Source: Streptomyces sp. B21-083
GTDB taxonomy: Bacteria > Actinomycetota > Actinomycetes > Streptomycetales > Streptomycetaceae
Reading direction: 5' to 3'
Length of the DNA stretch: 64,000 bases
NCBI RefSeq assembly: GCF_036898825.1
Contig: NZ_JARUND010000001.1
Location: 2,976,001-3,040,000, forward strand
The notes under the pieces were generated by a model. That model was not told where the DNA came from, did no database searches, and worked only from the letters and a program-made list of their open reading frames with translations. Shown here in pieces: positions 63,299 to 64,000 of the stretch (position 1 is its first letter; each line of letters begins with the position of its first letter). The position numbers were made by a program, and so were the translations under genes.

Positions 63299-64000
63299 TC
63301 AGAACAACGCCCTCGCCAGCGCCCGTCGGGCCAGTGCGACCCGTGGATCATCCGCGCCGACGACCTCGAACAGCTCCAGCAGCCGCAGCCGTACGGCATC
63401 CCGGTCGTCGCCCGCCGTACGTGCCACCGTCTCGATGAGCCGCCCGAACGCGTCCTCGACATGGCCGCCCACCAGATCCAGGTCGGCCGCGAGGATCTGC
63501 GCCATCGGGTCACCCGGCTTCTCGGCGGCGTCCTTGCGCACCTGCTGCGGGTCGACGTCCTGCACCCGCTGGAGCAACTCGGCCTGCACGAGCCCGAGTT
63601 TGGCCTCCGTGTTGCCGGGGTCGTCGCTCAGTACGTTCTTGTACGCCTGCACCGCACCACCCAAGTCCCCCGCGTCCAGGGCCTGCACGGCGGCTTCGAG
63701 GAGCGCGTCGTACGGCCCGACCGGGGCCTGGGGGGCCGCGACGGGCTGGGCGCCGGGTTCGGCGTCCGCGTCGACGACAAGGCCGGTGAGGCCGAAGCGC
63801 TGCTCGGCGACCTGCACCAGCTGATCGAGGGTCTCGCGGATCTGCTGTTCACCGGCGGCACCCTGGAAGAGCGGCAGGGCCTGCCCGGCGACGACGGCGA
63901 AGACGGCCGGAATCCCCTGGATGCCGAACTGCTGCATCAGCATCTGGTTGGCGTCGACGTCGATCTTGGCGAGGAGGAAACGGCCGTTGTACTCGACGGC
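63299..64000 (-). CDS. Thioredoxin-fold/TPR co-chaperone (YbbN-like), 5' part outside the window
   Basis: A partial protein; the frame is open through the right window edge. The visible part begins in the thioredoxin fold (VEYNGRFLLAKIDVDANQMLMQQFGIQGIPAVFAVVAGQALPLFQGA, with the cis-Pro). It continues with TPR-like helices (LLEAAVQALDAGDLGGAVQAYKNVLSDDPGNTEAKLGLVQAELL) of the TPR_20 type. YbbN/CnoX proteins act as chaperones with thiol chemistry for GroEL/DnaK. The N-terminal CxxC region is not in the window. Confidence 0.88.
   Translation of the reverse strand, partial: AVEYNGRFLLAKIDVDANQMLMQQFGIQGIPAVFAVVAGQALPLFQGAAGEQQIRETLDQLVQVAEQRFGLTGLVVDADAEPGAQPVAAPQAPVGPYDALLEAAVQALDAGDLGGAVQAYKNVLSDDPGNTEAKLGLVQAELLQRVQDVDPQQVRKDAAEKPGDPMAQILAADLDLVGGHVEDAFGRLIETVARTAGDDRDAVRLRLLELFEVVGADDPRVALARRALARALF

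Noticed and set aside
62811..63824. 337-codon plus-strand open frame across the gene-free region
   Set aside because: Its right half is antisense to the thioredoxin/TPR gene, its left half is Arg/Pro/Ser-rich without homology or ribosome site.

Overview
The window is high-GC actinobacterial DNA with dense GTG/ATG starts, many ATGA and GTGA gene overlaps and strong third-position GC. Gene content points to a Streptomyces chromosome: GlgE-type maltosyl metabolism, DUF6230/DUF6114 genes, a whiJ/abaA-like regulator cluster and XRE-DUF5753 regulators. From memory, unchecked, the order pyk-ackA-pta-pfkA and glgE-treS-mak-glgB near trx-merR resembles the conserved S. coelicolor core around SCO5420-SCO5450. 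No tRNA, rRNA, insertion sequence or CRISPR array was seen.

Layout. 0-6.9 kb: the end of an ABC exporter locus, two paralogous secreted M4 metalloproteases and a DUF1990 protein. 6.9-19.3 kb: glycogen/maltosyl metabolism. glgP runs leftward, a secreted subtilase sits between, and glgE-treS-mak-glgB run rightward. Together they link trehalose, maltose 1-phosphate and branched alpha-glucan. 19.4-28.5 kb: an atypical P450, a HelD-like helicase, a merR-trx pair with a MerR-type promoter, an epimerase, an ASCH protein, and a divergent MFS-pump/TetR pair with three operators. 28.5-30.6 kb: a decayed chimeric locus joining an alpha-amylase N-half to a malonyltransferase C-half, flanked by tandem duplications. 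30.6-34.8 kb: dctA divergent from its probable DcuS/DcuR-like two-component system. 35.5-38.7 kb: a sugar ABC importer lacking an ATPase gene, with a DasR-like site inside its promoter.

38.8-42.1 kb is an accessory block: a nucleoside-phosphorylase-like protein followed in the +1 frame by an NB-ARC/TPR protein. It looks like a split or frameshifted NLR-like conflict protein. A relic of a regulator/DUF397-like pair follows it. 42.1-51.7 kb returns to core genes: PPOX-fold protein, MBL-fold protein, nitroreductase, and the glycolysis/acetate set pfkA, pta, ackA and pyk. 51.8-53.7 kb holds a whiJ/abaA-like cluster. 54.4-59.5 kb holds a 1481-residue polymorphic toxin (signal peptide, Ala-rich coiled coil, Hint protease, RNase A-like C-terminal toxin) with a candidate immunity gene 2 nt downstream. 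59.9-62.6 kb is a three-gene DUF6230-DUF6114-secreted protein operon, preceded by a gene-free 686-bp stretch with three palindromes. The window ends inside a thioredoxin/TPR co-chaperone gene.

The most unusual items are the phosphorylase/NB-ARC/TPR pair, the polymorphic toxin-immunity pair and the chimeric amylase/malonyltransferase locus. All functional calls come from reading the translated sequences. No database search was possible.
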